NCBI GenBank assembly: GCA_902794095.1
Contig: CADBFZ010000001.1
Coordinates: 124,001 to 188,000, forward strand
Origin: an uncultured Lachnospiraceae bacterium
GTDB lineage: Bacteria; Bacillota; Clostridia; Lachnospirales; Lachnospiraceae
DNA length: 64,000 nt
Reading direction: 5' to 3'
The notes below the pieces were generated by a model, which ran no database searches, had not been told where the DNA came from, and saw nothing but the letters and a program-made list of their open reading frames with translations. Both the position numbers and the translations under genes were made by a program. Of this stretch, positions 16,565 to 24,650 are shown in pieces (positions within the stretch are counted from its first letter, which is position 1; each line of letters opens with the position of its first letter).

Positions 16565-17566
16565 TTAGCAGAAAGTTACGAGCTGCCAGCTGTCTGCGGG
16601 AACGATTCCGATATATGTCTTGCCGGGGTTAACGGTAAGAACGGTACCGTCGGTGTTGAAGTAAACGGTATGTCCGGTTACATCCTTGAACCAAGTGATT
16701 GCAACTGCCTTGCCGTTGGTAAGATAGTAGCCGACACCGGTTCCGATTACGCCGTAGATCATGTATCCGTTTCCGTCATACTCCTGAATGGGAGCACACT
16801 GGATAATAACGTTCTTGAAGGTTACCTGCTTGAAATCATCGCCGTCTTTAACGGGAGCTCCTGCTTCAATCCAGTCATAAGTAGCGGTAGCTGCGTTGTA
16901 CTGGAGCATGGTTGAGTTATGAGGGAAAGGAAGAGAGCAAACGCCTGCGGGTACACCTGCGGGAAGATCGTTAACTCCGAAGTTGAATCTGTTCTGTGCA
17001 CAAGCAACATTCTGGTAGTAAGGAGAGATGCCTGCTGCAGCCATTCTTCTGGTTGCTTCACCAGCAAGGCAGTACTCGGTGTACCAGCTGGGCTTTCCGT
17101 TAGCGATTCTGCTGAATCCGCCGGAAAGACGAGGAAGAGCATACATAGCGATGAAAGGATTGATATAAACGGGACCGCCGTCGTGGATAAGAACCGCATC
17201 ATACTCATTTGCAAGAATGATGTTGGTAGGGCGTGCGGAACGGATATTTCCGATACGGGGAACGGAAGCATAATCCTTGTAGATAGCCATGAGTCTGGTG
17301 ACCCTGTTGTTTCTGGTTGAGTTGATCATCTCATAAACGATATCTGCTTCGCTGAGACCGTAGTGAGGTGATGCGATCTTGTCGTTATCGATCATAACGG
17401 CAACGGGACGCTGAAGCTCGGGAGCTGTGGTAGGAAGTCCTGTAAGCTCGTTGATTCCGGCAATAGCCTGAGAGTTGAATGAAGGTGCAAGGATAAGAGC
17501 ACCTGCGGTCAATGCTGCCATAACAAGCGATGTGACCTTTTTAATCATGTTTTTTCCTAATGACAT
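16565..17566 (-). CDS. DUF3048 (YerB-like) secreted protein
   Basis: Encodes 333 aa from the ATG at 17566, chosen because AGGAGGG lies 4 bases upstream. A Sec-type signal peptide covers about residues 1-34 without a lipobox cysteine. The N-terminal domain matches DUF3048 (ELTGLPTTAPELQRPVAVMIDN, then YGLSEADIVYE and RLMAIYKD). The family includes B. subtilis YerB; its molecular role is unknown. The cysteine-containing C-terminus (SWQLVTFC) is notable. A LexA-box-like sequence at 17590-17603 lies in its leader, so it may be SOS-influenced. Confidence 0.85.
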   Translation of the reverse strand: MSLGKNMIKKVTSLVMAALTAGALILAPSFNSQAIAGINELTGLPTTAPELQRPVAVMIDNDKIASPHYGLSEADIVYEMINSTRNNRVTRLMAIYKDYASVPRIGNIRSARPTNIILANEYDAVLIHDGGPVYINPFIAMYALPRLSGGFSRIANGKPSWYTEYCLAGEATRRMAAAGISPYYQNVACAQNRFNFGVNDLPAGVPAGVCSLPFPHNSTMLQYNAATATYDWIEAGAPVKDGDDFKQVTFKNVIIQCAPIQEYDGNGYMIYGVIGTGVGYYLTNGKAVAITWFKDVTGHTVYFNTDGTVLTVNPGKTYIGIVPADSWQLVTFC

Positions 17567-17589
17567 ATATCCCTCCTGGATTATATTTT

Positions 17590-17603
17590 CGAACATTTGT
17601 TAA
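17590..17603 (-). promoter_or_regulatory. LexA-box-like site upstream of the DUF3048 gene
   Basis: CGAACATTTGTTAA resembles the Firmicutes LexA box CGAAC-N4-GTTYG with changes only at the right end. An extended -10 TGGTATAAT for this gene lies upstream at 17636-17644 (minus strand), placing the box inside the early transcript. Confidence 0.55.
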
Positions 17604-17669
17604 ATAACTAAATTGATTATATAGCAAGAACCTGCATTATACCACAATAAAAATGTATTAAAAAAAGAG

Positions 17670-17730
17670 TTGACAACCGAAAATATGTTCGATAGAATAC
17701 AAACAGAACAAATGTTCAGAACATATATTC
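17670..17730 (+). promoter_or_regulatory. SOS promoter with three tandem LexA boxes
   Basis: TTGACA at 17670-17675 and TAGAAT at 17693-17698 are 17 bases apart. Box 1, CGAAAATATGTTCG (17678-17691), fills the spacer; box 2, a perfect GAACAAATGTTC (17706-17717), covers the start region; box 3, GAACATATATTC (17719-17730), abuts the ribosome site. The stacking implies tight LexA repression. Confidence 0.88.
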
Positions 17731-17740
17731 GGAGGCGTAT

Positions 17741-18082
17741 ATGAGAACACTTATTAATATGAACAGGAGAACAAAGATTGTCTGTGCATTCATCCTCGCA
17801 GCAGTCATGGTACTTTTTATAAGTGCATTTGCAATCAGATCCAAGGCCGGATCACCTGCTGAGTATGACGACACTGTTTACTATAAATACACCACCATGT
17901 ACAGAGTATGTTCCGGTGATACGCTTACCTCAATAGCAGAGCAGTATATGGATGATGTTCACTATTCATCGGTATCCGAATATGTTTCAGAGATCAGACA
18001 GATGAATCAGATGTACTTTTCGGATGAGATCAAAGCCGGAGAACTTATCAGTATTTGCTATTATTCAACAGAATATAAGTGA
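17741..18082 (+). CDS. yneA: YneA-like SOS cell-division suppressor (LysM protein)
   Basis: Encodes 113 aa: a short cytoplasmic N-terminus, one membrane segment at about 12-32 and an extracytoplasmic LysM-type domain at about 52-107 (YRVCSGDTLTSIAEQY). This is the layout of B. subtilis YneA and functionally similar SOS division inhibitors in other Gram-positives. The promoter has three LexA boxes and lexA lies about 1.3 kb away, as in the lexA-yneA pairing of Bacilli. Two cysteines (57 and 106) could form a disulfide. GGAGG precedes the ATG. Function is inferred from family and regulation. Confidence 0.85.
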   Translation: MRTLINMNRRTKIVCAFILAAVMVLFISAFAIRSKAGSPAEYDDTVYYKYTTMYRVCSGDTLTSIAEQYMDDVHYSSVSEYVSEIRQMNQMYFSDEIKAGELISICYYSTEYK

Positions 18083-18118
18083 TAGATATATATCACAAAA
18101 TGCACCATATATATCACA
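18079..18118. repeat. Short palindrome and 12-base direct repeat after yneA
   Basis: ATATATATCACA occurs at 18086-18097 and again at 18107-18118, a 21-base period; the first copy is part of an imperfect palindrome (GTGATA to TATCAC, 18079-18096) that includes the yneA stop codon. Confidence 0.5.
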
Positions 18119-18120
18119 TG

Positions 18121-18157
18121 AAAACGGATCCCCAAATTGAGGATCCGTTTTATTTTT
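18121..18157. terminator. Strong terminator between yneA and the recombinase gene
   Basis: AAAACGGATCC at 18121-18131 pairs perfectly with GGATCCGTTTT at 18141-18151, followed on the plus strand by ATTTTTTC. It separates convergent genes and may serve both. Confidence 0.9.
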
Positions 18158-19252
18158 TCAGTCATCATTTTTCTTTTTAGGCTTCTTTTCGGGCGCTTTT
18201 TCACGAAGAGTTACGGCATTTGCGGCGTGTTTACGGCTTTCCTCAAACTGTGCCGCGTAATGTTTTCTGGTGGTGTTAACATCCTTATGTCCAAGTACAT
18301 CAGCAACCAGATATATGTCACCGGTTTCTCTGTAAAGAGCGGTACCGTAAGTACTCCTAAGCTTGTGGGGAGTGATCTTCTTGAGGGTGGTAAGCCTGGA
18401 AGAGTACTTCTTAACAAGCTTTTCAACGGCTCTTACACTGATCCTTTTATTCTGTAAGGAGAGGAAGAGTGCGTTTTCGGATCCGCTTTCGGCATTGATA
18501 CGTTCTCTTTCTTCCAGATAATCATGAAGAGCTGCTTCCACCTCGTCACCGAAATATACTATTGCTTCGTTTCCGCCTTTTCGGGTAACCTTGATGCCTC
18601 CGTTTTTGAAATCCACATCATTGAGATTGATGCCCACGCATTCGGATACACGGATTCCGGTTCCCAGGAGAAGAGTAAGGATTGCTATGTCCCTGGTCTT
18701 CGTTCTTTGATGATAAATCAGCTCTTTATCGGTAAGGTTTTCGCCGGTCTCAACCATATCCAATAGCTTTGCTACCTCATCGGTATCAAGCCTTATGATT
18801 TCTTTTTCATGGATCTTGGGAGGAATAACCAGCTCTGCAGTATTCTTAGAGACTCTTTCCGTTTCGAAGAAGTACTTATACATACTTCTGAGAGCCGAGA
18901 GCTTACGGGCTTTTCCTCGTTCTCCATTTATAACGGTTCTGCCGTCTTTCTCATAAAGGGATATGTTTTCAAGGTATTCCTCGATATCGCTTCTTGTAAT
19001 GCTTTCGAGAATGGAGATGTTAAAGTCTTTGATCTCTTTATTTTTCAGGGAAGGATTGTTCTCTTTAAGGAATTCGAAGAACATCCTGATGTCGTAAGCG
19101 TATGCAAGCCTGGTTCTGGCCGAGGTGTTTGATTCAATGGATCTGAAGTATTCCTTAAGCCAGCCGGGAAGGGTATCAAGAACAAGCCGCATTTTGCGGA
19201 TGTTGTCCCTTACCTGAGCTTCATGATAGTTTTCGTTATTAAGTACTGCCAT
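18158..19252 (-). CDS. Tyrosine recombinase, XerC/D-like
   Basis: Encodes 364 aa. A SAM-like core-binding domain (about residues 30-130) precedes a catalytic domain with the full tyrosine-recombinase set: R201 in GTGIRVSE, K225, H296 and R299 in HKLRST, H322 in GHKDVNTT and nucleophile Y332. The C-terminus is lysine-rich. Family members resolve chromosome dimers or mobilise elements. No att-like repeats or phage genes are nearby and the codon style matches neighbours, so a resident Xer-type enzyme is favoured. It faces yneA, somewhat as the yneB resolvase neighbours yneA in Bacillus. Confidence 0.85.
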   Translation of the reverse strand: MAVLNNENYHEAQVRDNIRKMRLVLDTLPGWLKEYFRSIESNTSARTRLAYAYDIRMFFEFLKENNPSLKNKEIKDFNISILESITRSDIEEYLENISLYEKDGRTVINGERGKARKLSALRSMYKYFFETERVSKNTAELVIPPKIHEKEIIRLDTDEVAKLLDMVETGENLTDKELIYHQRTKTRDIAILTLLLGTGIRVSECVGINLNDVDFKNGGIKVTRKGGNEAIVYFGDEVEAALHDYLEERERINAESGSENALFLSLQNKRISVRAVEKLVKKYSSRLTTLKKITPHKLRSTYGTALYRETGDIYLVADVLGHKDVNTTRKHYAAQFEESRKHAANAVTLREKAPEKKPKKKNDD

Positions 19253-19307
19253 AGTTAGATTTTATCACAATTCTTTACGCTAAAGTGATGAAATTTCATG
19301 CCTTAAA

Positions 19308-19316
19308 TGTTATAAT
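19308..19316 (+). promoter_or_regulatory. Extended -10 promoter of the AI-2E transporter gene
   Basis: TGTTATAAT is a perfect extended -10 element 26 bases before the ATG at 19342; no good -35 is seen. Confidence 0.55.
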
Positions 19317-19341
19317 CAAGACGTTCTTAGGGGGCAATCCA

Positions 19342-20763
19342 ATGACCAATTTCAGAGACGATAAAGAAGAAAAAGATATTATCACAGTAAATGCCGAAGG
19401 TAGGATTCGTAACAAGAACAAGAATCCTAAATTTGATAACCATTATTTCAAGTGGGGATTAACTTTCTTCATTACGTTTCTTGCATGCATTCTTTCTATT
19501 TACATTGTCTTTTATCACGATCAGTTTAAAGCAAGTATTCGCAACATTAATAAGATACTTTCGCCCGTTTATGTAGGATTTATCATCGCATACCTTTTCA
19601 GTCCGCTTTTGAACTCACTTGAAAAGAAGGTGATGTATCCGATCTATAAGAAGATAAAGTTCATCAAAGAAGAAAACAAGATGCCTCTTGCAAGAGGTAC
19701 TTCCATCATCTGTATCATCATATTATCCATTGTTTTGATATATGCCATCGTTCAGATAACCATTAAGCAGGTTATTCCTTCGCTTATCAGCATCGTATCA
19801 AACATCAATAATTACCTGGATAATATCACCGCATGGTTTGACAGATTCCTTGAAGATAACCCTTCGGTTAAAGCATTTGTCATGGATGATCTGAACAGAT
19901 TCTCCGATGATATTTCAACCTGGGTTACCGATAATTTCAAATCCCTTTCCACTAATATCATCAAGTCCTTATCAGCGGGCTTTCTTGTATTCGTAAAGAA
20001 ACTTTGGAATTTCATAATCGGATTTATCATTTCGATTTATGTTCTCTGGAGCAAGGAACGTCATGTTGGAAGATGCAAGAAGATCATCTACGCATTATTC
20101 CCCAGAGAGACCGCAAATGCTCTTGTAGAAGGCTTCAGATTTACTCACAGAACTTTCATCGGTTTCTTTTTCGGGAAGATCGTTGATTCGATCATTGTAG
20201 GACTTATCTGTTTCATCGGATGTACTTTGATGCAGATCCCTTATGCGATACTTATCAGTATCATCGTAGGCGTAACGAATATCATTCCTTTCTTTGGACC
20301 TTATTTCGGAGCGATTCCTTCTACGATTTTGATCTTTGCTTTTGACCCGCTGCATCCCGGCAAGGCTCTTGCATTTGTTATCTTTATCCTTGCACTGCAG
20401 CAGTTTGACGGAAATGTATTGGGCCCCAGAATTCTCAGTACTTCAACAGGTCTTACAGGATTCTGGATCATCTTCTCCATCACATTATTTGGCGGACTCT
20501 TCGGAGTATTCGGAATGGTTATCGGTGTTCCCGTATTTGCCGTAATCTATGCAGGACTCAGACAGTTCGGAAGAACACGTTTGAAGAAAAAAGGATTCCC
20601 TTACAGGACTTCTGATTATATTGATGTTGGTACCATAAATGAAGACGGTTCCATCAATCCCATTCCTCCCGTTGAAAAGAAACCCGGAAAGAAAGCTTTC
20701 ATTTCAACAGTAATCGATAATTTCAAAAACAATAAGAACAACAAAAAAGATAAAAAGAAATAA
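19342..20763 (+). CDS. AI-2E family transporter (PF01594)
   Basis: Encodes 473 aa from ATG 19342 with AGGGGG at 19329-19334; a longer frame from 19285 would include the promoter. Seven to eight membrane segments and the C-terminal family block ([17 protein letters not shown], then [13 protein letters not shown]) identify the AI-2E/PerM permease family, which includes AI-2 exporters and sodium/proton exchangers; the substrate cannot be inferred. The C-terminus is lysine/asparagine-rich. The stop overlaps the start of the next gene by one base. Confidence 0.88.
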   Translation: MTNFRDDKEEKDIITVNAEGRIRNKNKNPKFDNHYFKWGLTFFITFLACILSIYIVFYHDQFKASIRNINKILSPVYVGFIIAYLFSPLLNSLEKKVMYPIYKKIKFIKEENKMPLARGTSIICIIILSIVLIYAIVQITIKQVIPSLISIVSNINNYLDNITAWFDRFLEDNPSVKAFVMDDLNRFSDDISTWVTDNFKSLSTNIIKSLSAGFLVFVKKLWNFIIGFIISIYVLWSKERHVGRCKKIIYALFPRETANALVEGFRFTHRTFIGFFFGKIVDSIIVGLICFIGCTLMQIPYAILISIIVGVTNIIPFFGPYFGAIPSTILIFAFDPLHPGKALAFVIFILALQQFDGNVLGPRILSTSTGLTGFWIIFSITLFGGLFGVFGMVIGVPVFAVIYAGLRQFGRTRLKKKGFPYRTSDYIDVGTINEDGSINPIPPVEKKPGKKAFISTVIDNFKNNKNNKKDKKK

Positions 20764-22286
20764 TGAGATTTGTAATACAGAGAGTTTTGAATGCATCGGT
20801 ATCGATCATTGAAACTACGGAAAATAAAACAACGAGTGAAAGAATATCGGGATTCATTGGAAAAGGATTCCTGGTTTTGTGCGGCATTGAAGAGCATGAT
20901 ACCAAAGAGATCGCCGATAAGATGATCAAGAAACTTCTTGGTCTCAGGATATTTGAAGATGAAAACGGTAAAACTAATCTTGATCTGAAAGCCGTAAACG
21001 GTGAGCTTCTGATTGTTTCTCAGTTTACTCTTTGCGCAGATTGCAGTCACGGCAACAGACCTTCGTTTATTAATGCCGCTAAGCCTGAGATTGCTATTCC
21101 CATATATGAATATATAGTAGAAGAGTGCCGCAATGCAGGCTTCATGACCGAGACAGGAGAGTTCGGTGCCGATATGAGAGTGGACCTTACCAATGATGGT
21201 CCCTTTACAATTGTGCTCGATTCTGAAGATCTTAAGACAAATGCTGAAGAATCCGGCAATAAGATCATGGAACATCTGTCAAAAGAAACCGCTGCAGATG
21301 TTTTAAAAACATGCTTTAAACTTCAGGGCGCTGATGATTTCGGTGAAGCAATTAATGAAGTTATTGTCGATATCAGAAGAATTTGTGATGCAAAGCATGT
21401 ATGTTTGCTTCTTGTAGACAAAGCAAATCGTAAGTGCTCAATGCTTGCACATTCATATCTGGATGATGTCATTGAAGAACCCATTGATTGGCATGAAGAT
21501 GAACAGTTCAGACTTGTTGAAAGCTGGAATCAAATTGTTCCCGACAATAAGACTCTGATAATTAAAAATGTAGTTGAACTTCAGAAGATTAATTCCAAGA
21601 ATCCGGCATGGTATAAATCGCTTACAAAAGCACGTGTATATAATCTTGTTCTTTGTCCCCTTAGTTTTGAGGGTGAACTCATCGGTTATATATGGGCAAC
21701 CAATTTCGAAGTAGATAATACCGATCGCATTAAAGATACTCTTGAGCTGACAACATTTTTCCTTTCTTCGGAAATATCCAGATTCAGATTGCTGAACAGA
21801 CTTCATATGCTCAGCACCGTAGATCTTCTTACCGGAGCATTTAACCGTAATGCCATGAACGCAAGAATCGATTCCATGGCAAATGATAAAGATCCTGTGA
21901 AGCATCCTCTTGGAGTAATCTTTGCCGATCTGAACGGACTTAAGAGAGTAAATGATACCAAAGGACATGAAGCAGGAGACATTCTTCTAAAGAATGCAGC
22001 GCTTTTACTTCAGGGAGTCTTTGTGGGTTATGAAATATACAGAGCAGGCGGAGATGAATTCTTTATCCTGCTTAAAGACGTAACCAAGGAAGAAGTCATT
22101 AAGAAAGTATCAGATCTCAGAGAAGCAATTGCAGCAAACGGAACCATAAGCTTTGCAATCGGTCATACCCATGTTTCAAGTATGAAAGATGTAGAGAGAG
22201 CTTTCCATGAAGCTGATGAATCGATGTACGCTGATAAGAGAAAATTCTACATGGAGCATAAAGAGTTAGACCAAAGACGTGGTTGA
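20763..22286 (+). CDS. dtd: D-aminoacyl-tRNA deacylase fused to GAF and GGDEF domains
   Basis: One uninterrupted 507-aa frame. Residues 1-152 are a complete [11 protein letters not shown] start, SQFTLCAD (86-93) and the NDGPFT Gly-cisPro-type motif near 144-149. DTD hydrolyses D-amino acids (and glycine) from mischarged tRNA. Residues about 175-345 resemble a GAF sensor, and 350-497 form a GGDEF domain with GGDEF at 429-433 and no upstream RxxD inhibitory site, predicting a diguanylate cyclase. An internal ATG at 21267 has no good ribosome site, so a single polypeptide is favoured. DTD alone is normally about 150 aa. It follows the transporter gene by a one-base overlap. Confidence 0.9.
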   Translation: MRFVIQRVLNASVSIIETTENKTTSERISGFIGKGFLVLCGIEEHDTKEIADKMIKKLLGLRIFEDENGKTNLDLKAVNGELLIVSQFTLCADCSHGNRPSFINAAKPEIAIPIYEYIVEECRNAGFMTETGEFGADMRVDLTNDGPFTIVLDSEDLKTNAEESGNKIMEHLSKETAADVLKTCFKLQGADDFGEAINEVIVDIRRICDAKHVCLLLVDKANRKCSMLAHSYLDDVIEEPIDWHEDEQFRLVESWNQIVPDNKTLIIKNVVELQKINSKNPAWYKSLTKARVYNLVLCPLSFEGELIGYIWATNFEVDNTDRIKDTLELTTFFLSSEISRFRLLNRLHMLSTVDLLTGAFNRNAMNARIDSMANDKDPVKHPLGVIFADLNGLKRVNDTKGHEAGDILLKNAALLLQGVFVGYEIYRAGGDEFFILLKDVTKEEVIKKVSDLREAIAANGTISFAIGHTHVSSMKDVERAFHEADESMYADKRKFYMEHKELDQRRG

Positions 22287-22290
22287 CTCT

Positions 22291-22304
22291 GTTAATTAAT
22301 TAAC
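22291..22304. repeat. Perfect 14-base palindrome before the shikimate kinase gene
   Basis: GTTAATTAATTAAC lies directly before the ATG at 22308, where a Shine-Dalgarno sequence would be expected but none is seen. It might be an operator or chance AT-rich symmetry. Confidence 0.4.
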
Positions 22305-22307
22305 AAG

Positions 22308-22850
22308 ATGAAAGAGTACGATAATATAGTCCTGATTGGAATGCCGGGAGTCGGCAAAAGCACCGCCGGAGTTATTGCTGCCAAGACTCTCGGCCTTAAA
22401 TTTGAAGATACGGATCTTATGATCCAGTCAAATGAAGGCAGATTACTAAAACAGATAATTGCAGATGACGGCATTGAAGGATTCCTTAAAATCGAAGAAA
22501 ATGTGCTGAAAAGCATAAATCAGAAGGGATATTTGATAGCTACAGGCGGTAGCGCCGTATACGGATTCGAAGGCATGGAACATTTGCGTGAGAATTCACT
22601 CATAATATACCTGCATTTGGGGCTAGAGGAACTTACTCACAGATTAGGCAATCTGCAAAATCGAGGCGTCGTTTTAAAACCCGGACAAACCCTTGCGGAC
22701 ATTTACGAAGAACGTTTACCGCTTTACAGACGTTTTGCAGATATTGAAATTGATGAAACGGATCTTGATATCGAAGCCACAGTTACCAAAATATGCAGTG
22801 GGGCATCCATATATAACTATTCGCAAAATGCGGATTTAACGAATAGTTAG
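22308..22850 (+). CDS. aroK: Shikimate kinase
   Basis: Encodes 180 aa. Walker A GMPGVGKST at residues 11-19, the DTD substrate aspartates in FEDTDLMI, the IATGGSAV motif and the late lid/adenine segment (RGVVLKPGQTLADIYEERLPLYRRFAD) identify AroK. It phosphorylates shikimate, the fifth shikimate-pathway step; aroB is at 7676. The usual FR in the FR-x-E region reads FLKIEE, a common Clostridia variant. No clear ribosome site precedes the start. Confidence 0.88.
   Translation: MKEYDNIVLIGMPGVGKSTAGVIAAKTLGLKFEDTDLMIQSNEGRLLKQIIADDGIEGFLKIEENVLKSINQKGYLIATGGSAVYGFEGMEHLRENSLIIYLHLGLEELTHRLGNLQNRGVVLKPGQTLADIYEERLPLYRRFADIEIDETDLDIEATVTKICSGASIYNYSQNADLTNS
22814..22849. repeat. 10-base inverted repeat at the 3' end of aroK
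   Basis: TAACTATTCG at 22814-22823 is exactly inverted as CGAATAGTTA at 22840-22849 over a 16-base loop, ending inside the aroK stop codon. No T-run follows, so it is not a standard terminator. Confidence 0.5.
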
Positions 22851-22891
22851 TGCCCGGATTAATAAGATATAGAGATACAGGGTTTTGTTGT

Positions 22892-23377
22892 ATGAACGAA
22901 TACTTACTTTATCTAATAATTCGTATTTCTATTGCCTTTGGATTTATCATAGTTTTATTACTCTTTAATTATTGTTATAAAAAGAAACTTAAAGCGGATC
23001 ATCCACCTTATTTTAATTTTGATTATTCCGAAGGAAAACAAATAGCTAAGGTATATATTTGGCGTAATGGATCAAAGAATTCCAAGAGCCGTTACTTTTG
23101 CTATGAGTTTGCAATGATAAATGATGAATGGACTTTGATAAACCCTAAATTTGGGAAAATATTCGCAATAATTATTGGTTTGCTCATATTTATACCTGCA
23201 TCCAAAAGCATTAATAATATGGACACCGAATATAATGTTCAATTATATATTGTACTGAGTATTTTTACATTGTTAATAGTTTTAGCTATTATCGGGGATG
23301 AATATATAGAAATTAGAAATGCTCGTAAGATCTTCCAGAACATGCTGGAGGATCCAAACAAATATATGCACTATTGA
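22892..23377 (+). CDS. Membrane protein of unknown function
   Basis: Encodes 161 aa from ATG 22892; a GTG at 22850 overlapping the aroK stop is an alternative giving 175 aa. Hydrophobic segments lie at about residues 5-25, 83-98 and 113-130, with a polar stretch between that contains aromatic and charged residues. I recognise no family. The gene is visibly richer in A and T than its neighbours and has a weak ribosome site, which may mean recent acquisition or low expression. Confidence 0.6.
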   Translation: MNEYLLYLIIRISIAFGFIIVLLLFNYCYKKKLKADHPPYFNFDYSEGKQIAKVYIWRNGSKNSKSRYFCYEFAMINDEWTLINPKFGKIFAIIIGLLIFIPASKSINNMDTEYNVQLYIVLSIFTLLIVLAIIGDEYIEIRNARKIFQNMLEDPNKYMHY

Positions 23378-23409
23378 TATATTAATAAGAAATACAGAGG
23401 TTTAAAGAA

Positions 23410-24576
23410 ATGAAATTTGCAGACAGACTTGATAATTTTGGTGCAGAGATTTTTGCGGCTCTGAACGAAAAGAAAATCGCATGTGAAGCCAAAGGTCAAA
23501 AGATCTATAACTTCTCTGTAGGTACACCTGATTTTCCCGTACCGGATCATATTAAGAATGCTTTGATCGAAGCTGCTCAGGATCCCGCAAACTGGAAATA
23601 TTCACTCAGAGACATGCCTGAAATGCTTGAGGCTGTTTGTGCATATTTTAAAAAACGTTATGACGTAGACGGAATTACTCCGGATATGGTTATGAGCTGT
23701 TACGGAACTCAGGAAGGCTGCGGACACCTTGCTCTGGCTCTTCTTAACAAGGGTGACACGATTCTTCTTCCCGATCCTTGTTATCCCGTATTCCAGGCAG
23801 GAACATTCCTTGCTGAAGCAACTCCTTACTACTACCCTCTTGTAGCCGAAAATAACTTCCTTCCGGATGTAAATTCCATTCCTGAGGATGTTGCTAAGAA
23901 GGCTAAGGTGATGATCGTATCACTTCCCGCAAATCCCGTAGGAAGTGTTGCTCGTGAAGGTATTTATGATGAAATAATCGCCTGGGCGAAAAAGAATGAT
24001 GTCATCATCGTTCATGACAACGCTTATAGCGACATTATCTACGACGGAAATGTTGGAAATTCATTCCTTAAGTATGATGGCGCTCTTGATGTAGGTGTTG
24101 AATTCTTCTCATTATCCAAGTCATATGACGTTACAGGAGCCAGAATAAGCTTCCTTGTAGGCCGTAAAGACATCGTAGCTGCCGTTAAGAAGCTCAGAAG
24201 CCAGATTGACTTCGGTATGTTTATTCCCATCCAGAAAGCCGCTATTGCAGCTCTTACAGGTCCTATGGACTCTGTTAAAGAACAGAATAAAGAATATCAG
24301 AGAAGACGTGATGCTCTTTGCGGAGGAGCAAGAAAGATCGGATGGAATATTCCCGATGCTAAGGGTTCAATGTTCGTATGGGCACCTGTTCCCGAAGGAC
24401 ACGGAAATTCAATGGAGTTTTGTATGGAACTTCTTGAGAAAACCGGAGTTCTGTGCACACCCGGTTCATCATTCGGACCTTCAGGTGAAGGCTATGTAAG
24501 AATGGCTCTTGTTGCAACCGTTCCCGTTATCGAAGAAGCTCTTAAAGCGGTTGATAACAGCGGAATACTTAAGTAA
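23410..24576 (+). CDS. PLP-dependent aminotransferase, class I/II
   Basis: Encodes 388 aa, fold-type I. Visible are the N-terminal FSVGTPDFPVPDHI, the YSLRDMPEMLEAV region, ANPVG in the substrate loop, HDNAYSDIIYDG, and the Schiff-base lysine in SLSKSYDVTGAR; FVRMAL-like YVRMALV closes the domain. The nearest named groups are LL-diaminopimelate and alanine/aspartate-type aminotransferases; the substrate is not certain. The his operon in this window lacks hisC, but nothing here specifically supports histidinol phosphate. AGAGG precedes the ATG. Confidence 0.88.
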   Translation: MKFADRLDNFGAEIFAALNEKKIACEAKGQKIYNFSVGTPDFPVPDHIKNALIEAAQDPANWKYSLRDMPEMLEAVCAYFKKRYDVDGITPDMVMSCYGTQEGCGHLALALLNKGDTILLPDPCYPVFQAGTFLAEATPYYYPLVAENNFLPDVNSIPEDVAKKAKVMIVSLPANPVGSVAREGIYDEIIAWAKKNDVIIVHDNAYSDIIYDGNVGNSFLKYDGALDVGVEFFSLSKSYDVTGARISFLVGRKDIVAAVKKLRSQIDFGMFIPIQKAAIAALTGPMDSVKEQNKEYQRRRDALCGGARKIGWNIPDAKGSMFVWAPVPEGHGNSMEFCMELLEKTGVLCTPGSSFGPSGEGYVRMALVATVPVIEEALKAVDNSGILK

Positions 24577-24606
24577 TAAATAACAGAAGAGTAACGAATA
24601 TAAAAA

Positions 24607-24632
24607 AGAGACATCCGACCTTGGATGTCTCT
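24607..24632. terminator. Bidirectional terminator between aminotransferase and GGDEF genes
   Basis: AGAGACATCC at 24607-24616 pairs perfectly with GGATGTCTCT at 24623-24632. The A run at 24602-24607 gives a T run on the minus strand; the plus side has a weaker CTTCTATTT. Confidence 0.85.
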
Positions 24633-24650
24633 CTTCTATTTCACTTTTTA

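Noticed and set aside
18158-19252. Recombinase gene as evidence of a prophage or integrative element
   Set aside because: No phage, conjugation or cargo genes and no att-like repeats flank it; a resident Xer-type enzyme is simpler.
20616-21275. Long minus-strand open frame opposite the deacylase region
   Set aside because: It lacks a ribosome site and known motifs and lies antisense to a clear coding gene; it reflects codon bias of the real gene.
21267-22286. Separate GGDEF gene starting at the internal ATG 21267
   Set aside because: No Shine-Dalgarno sequence precedes it and the frame is continuous with the deacylase.
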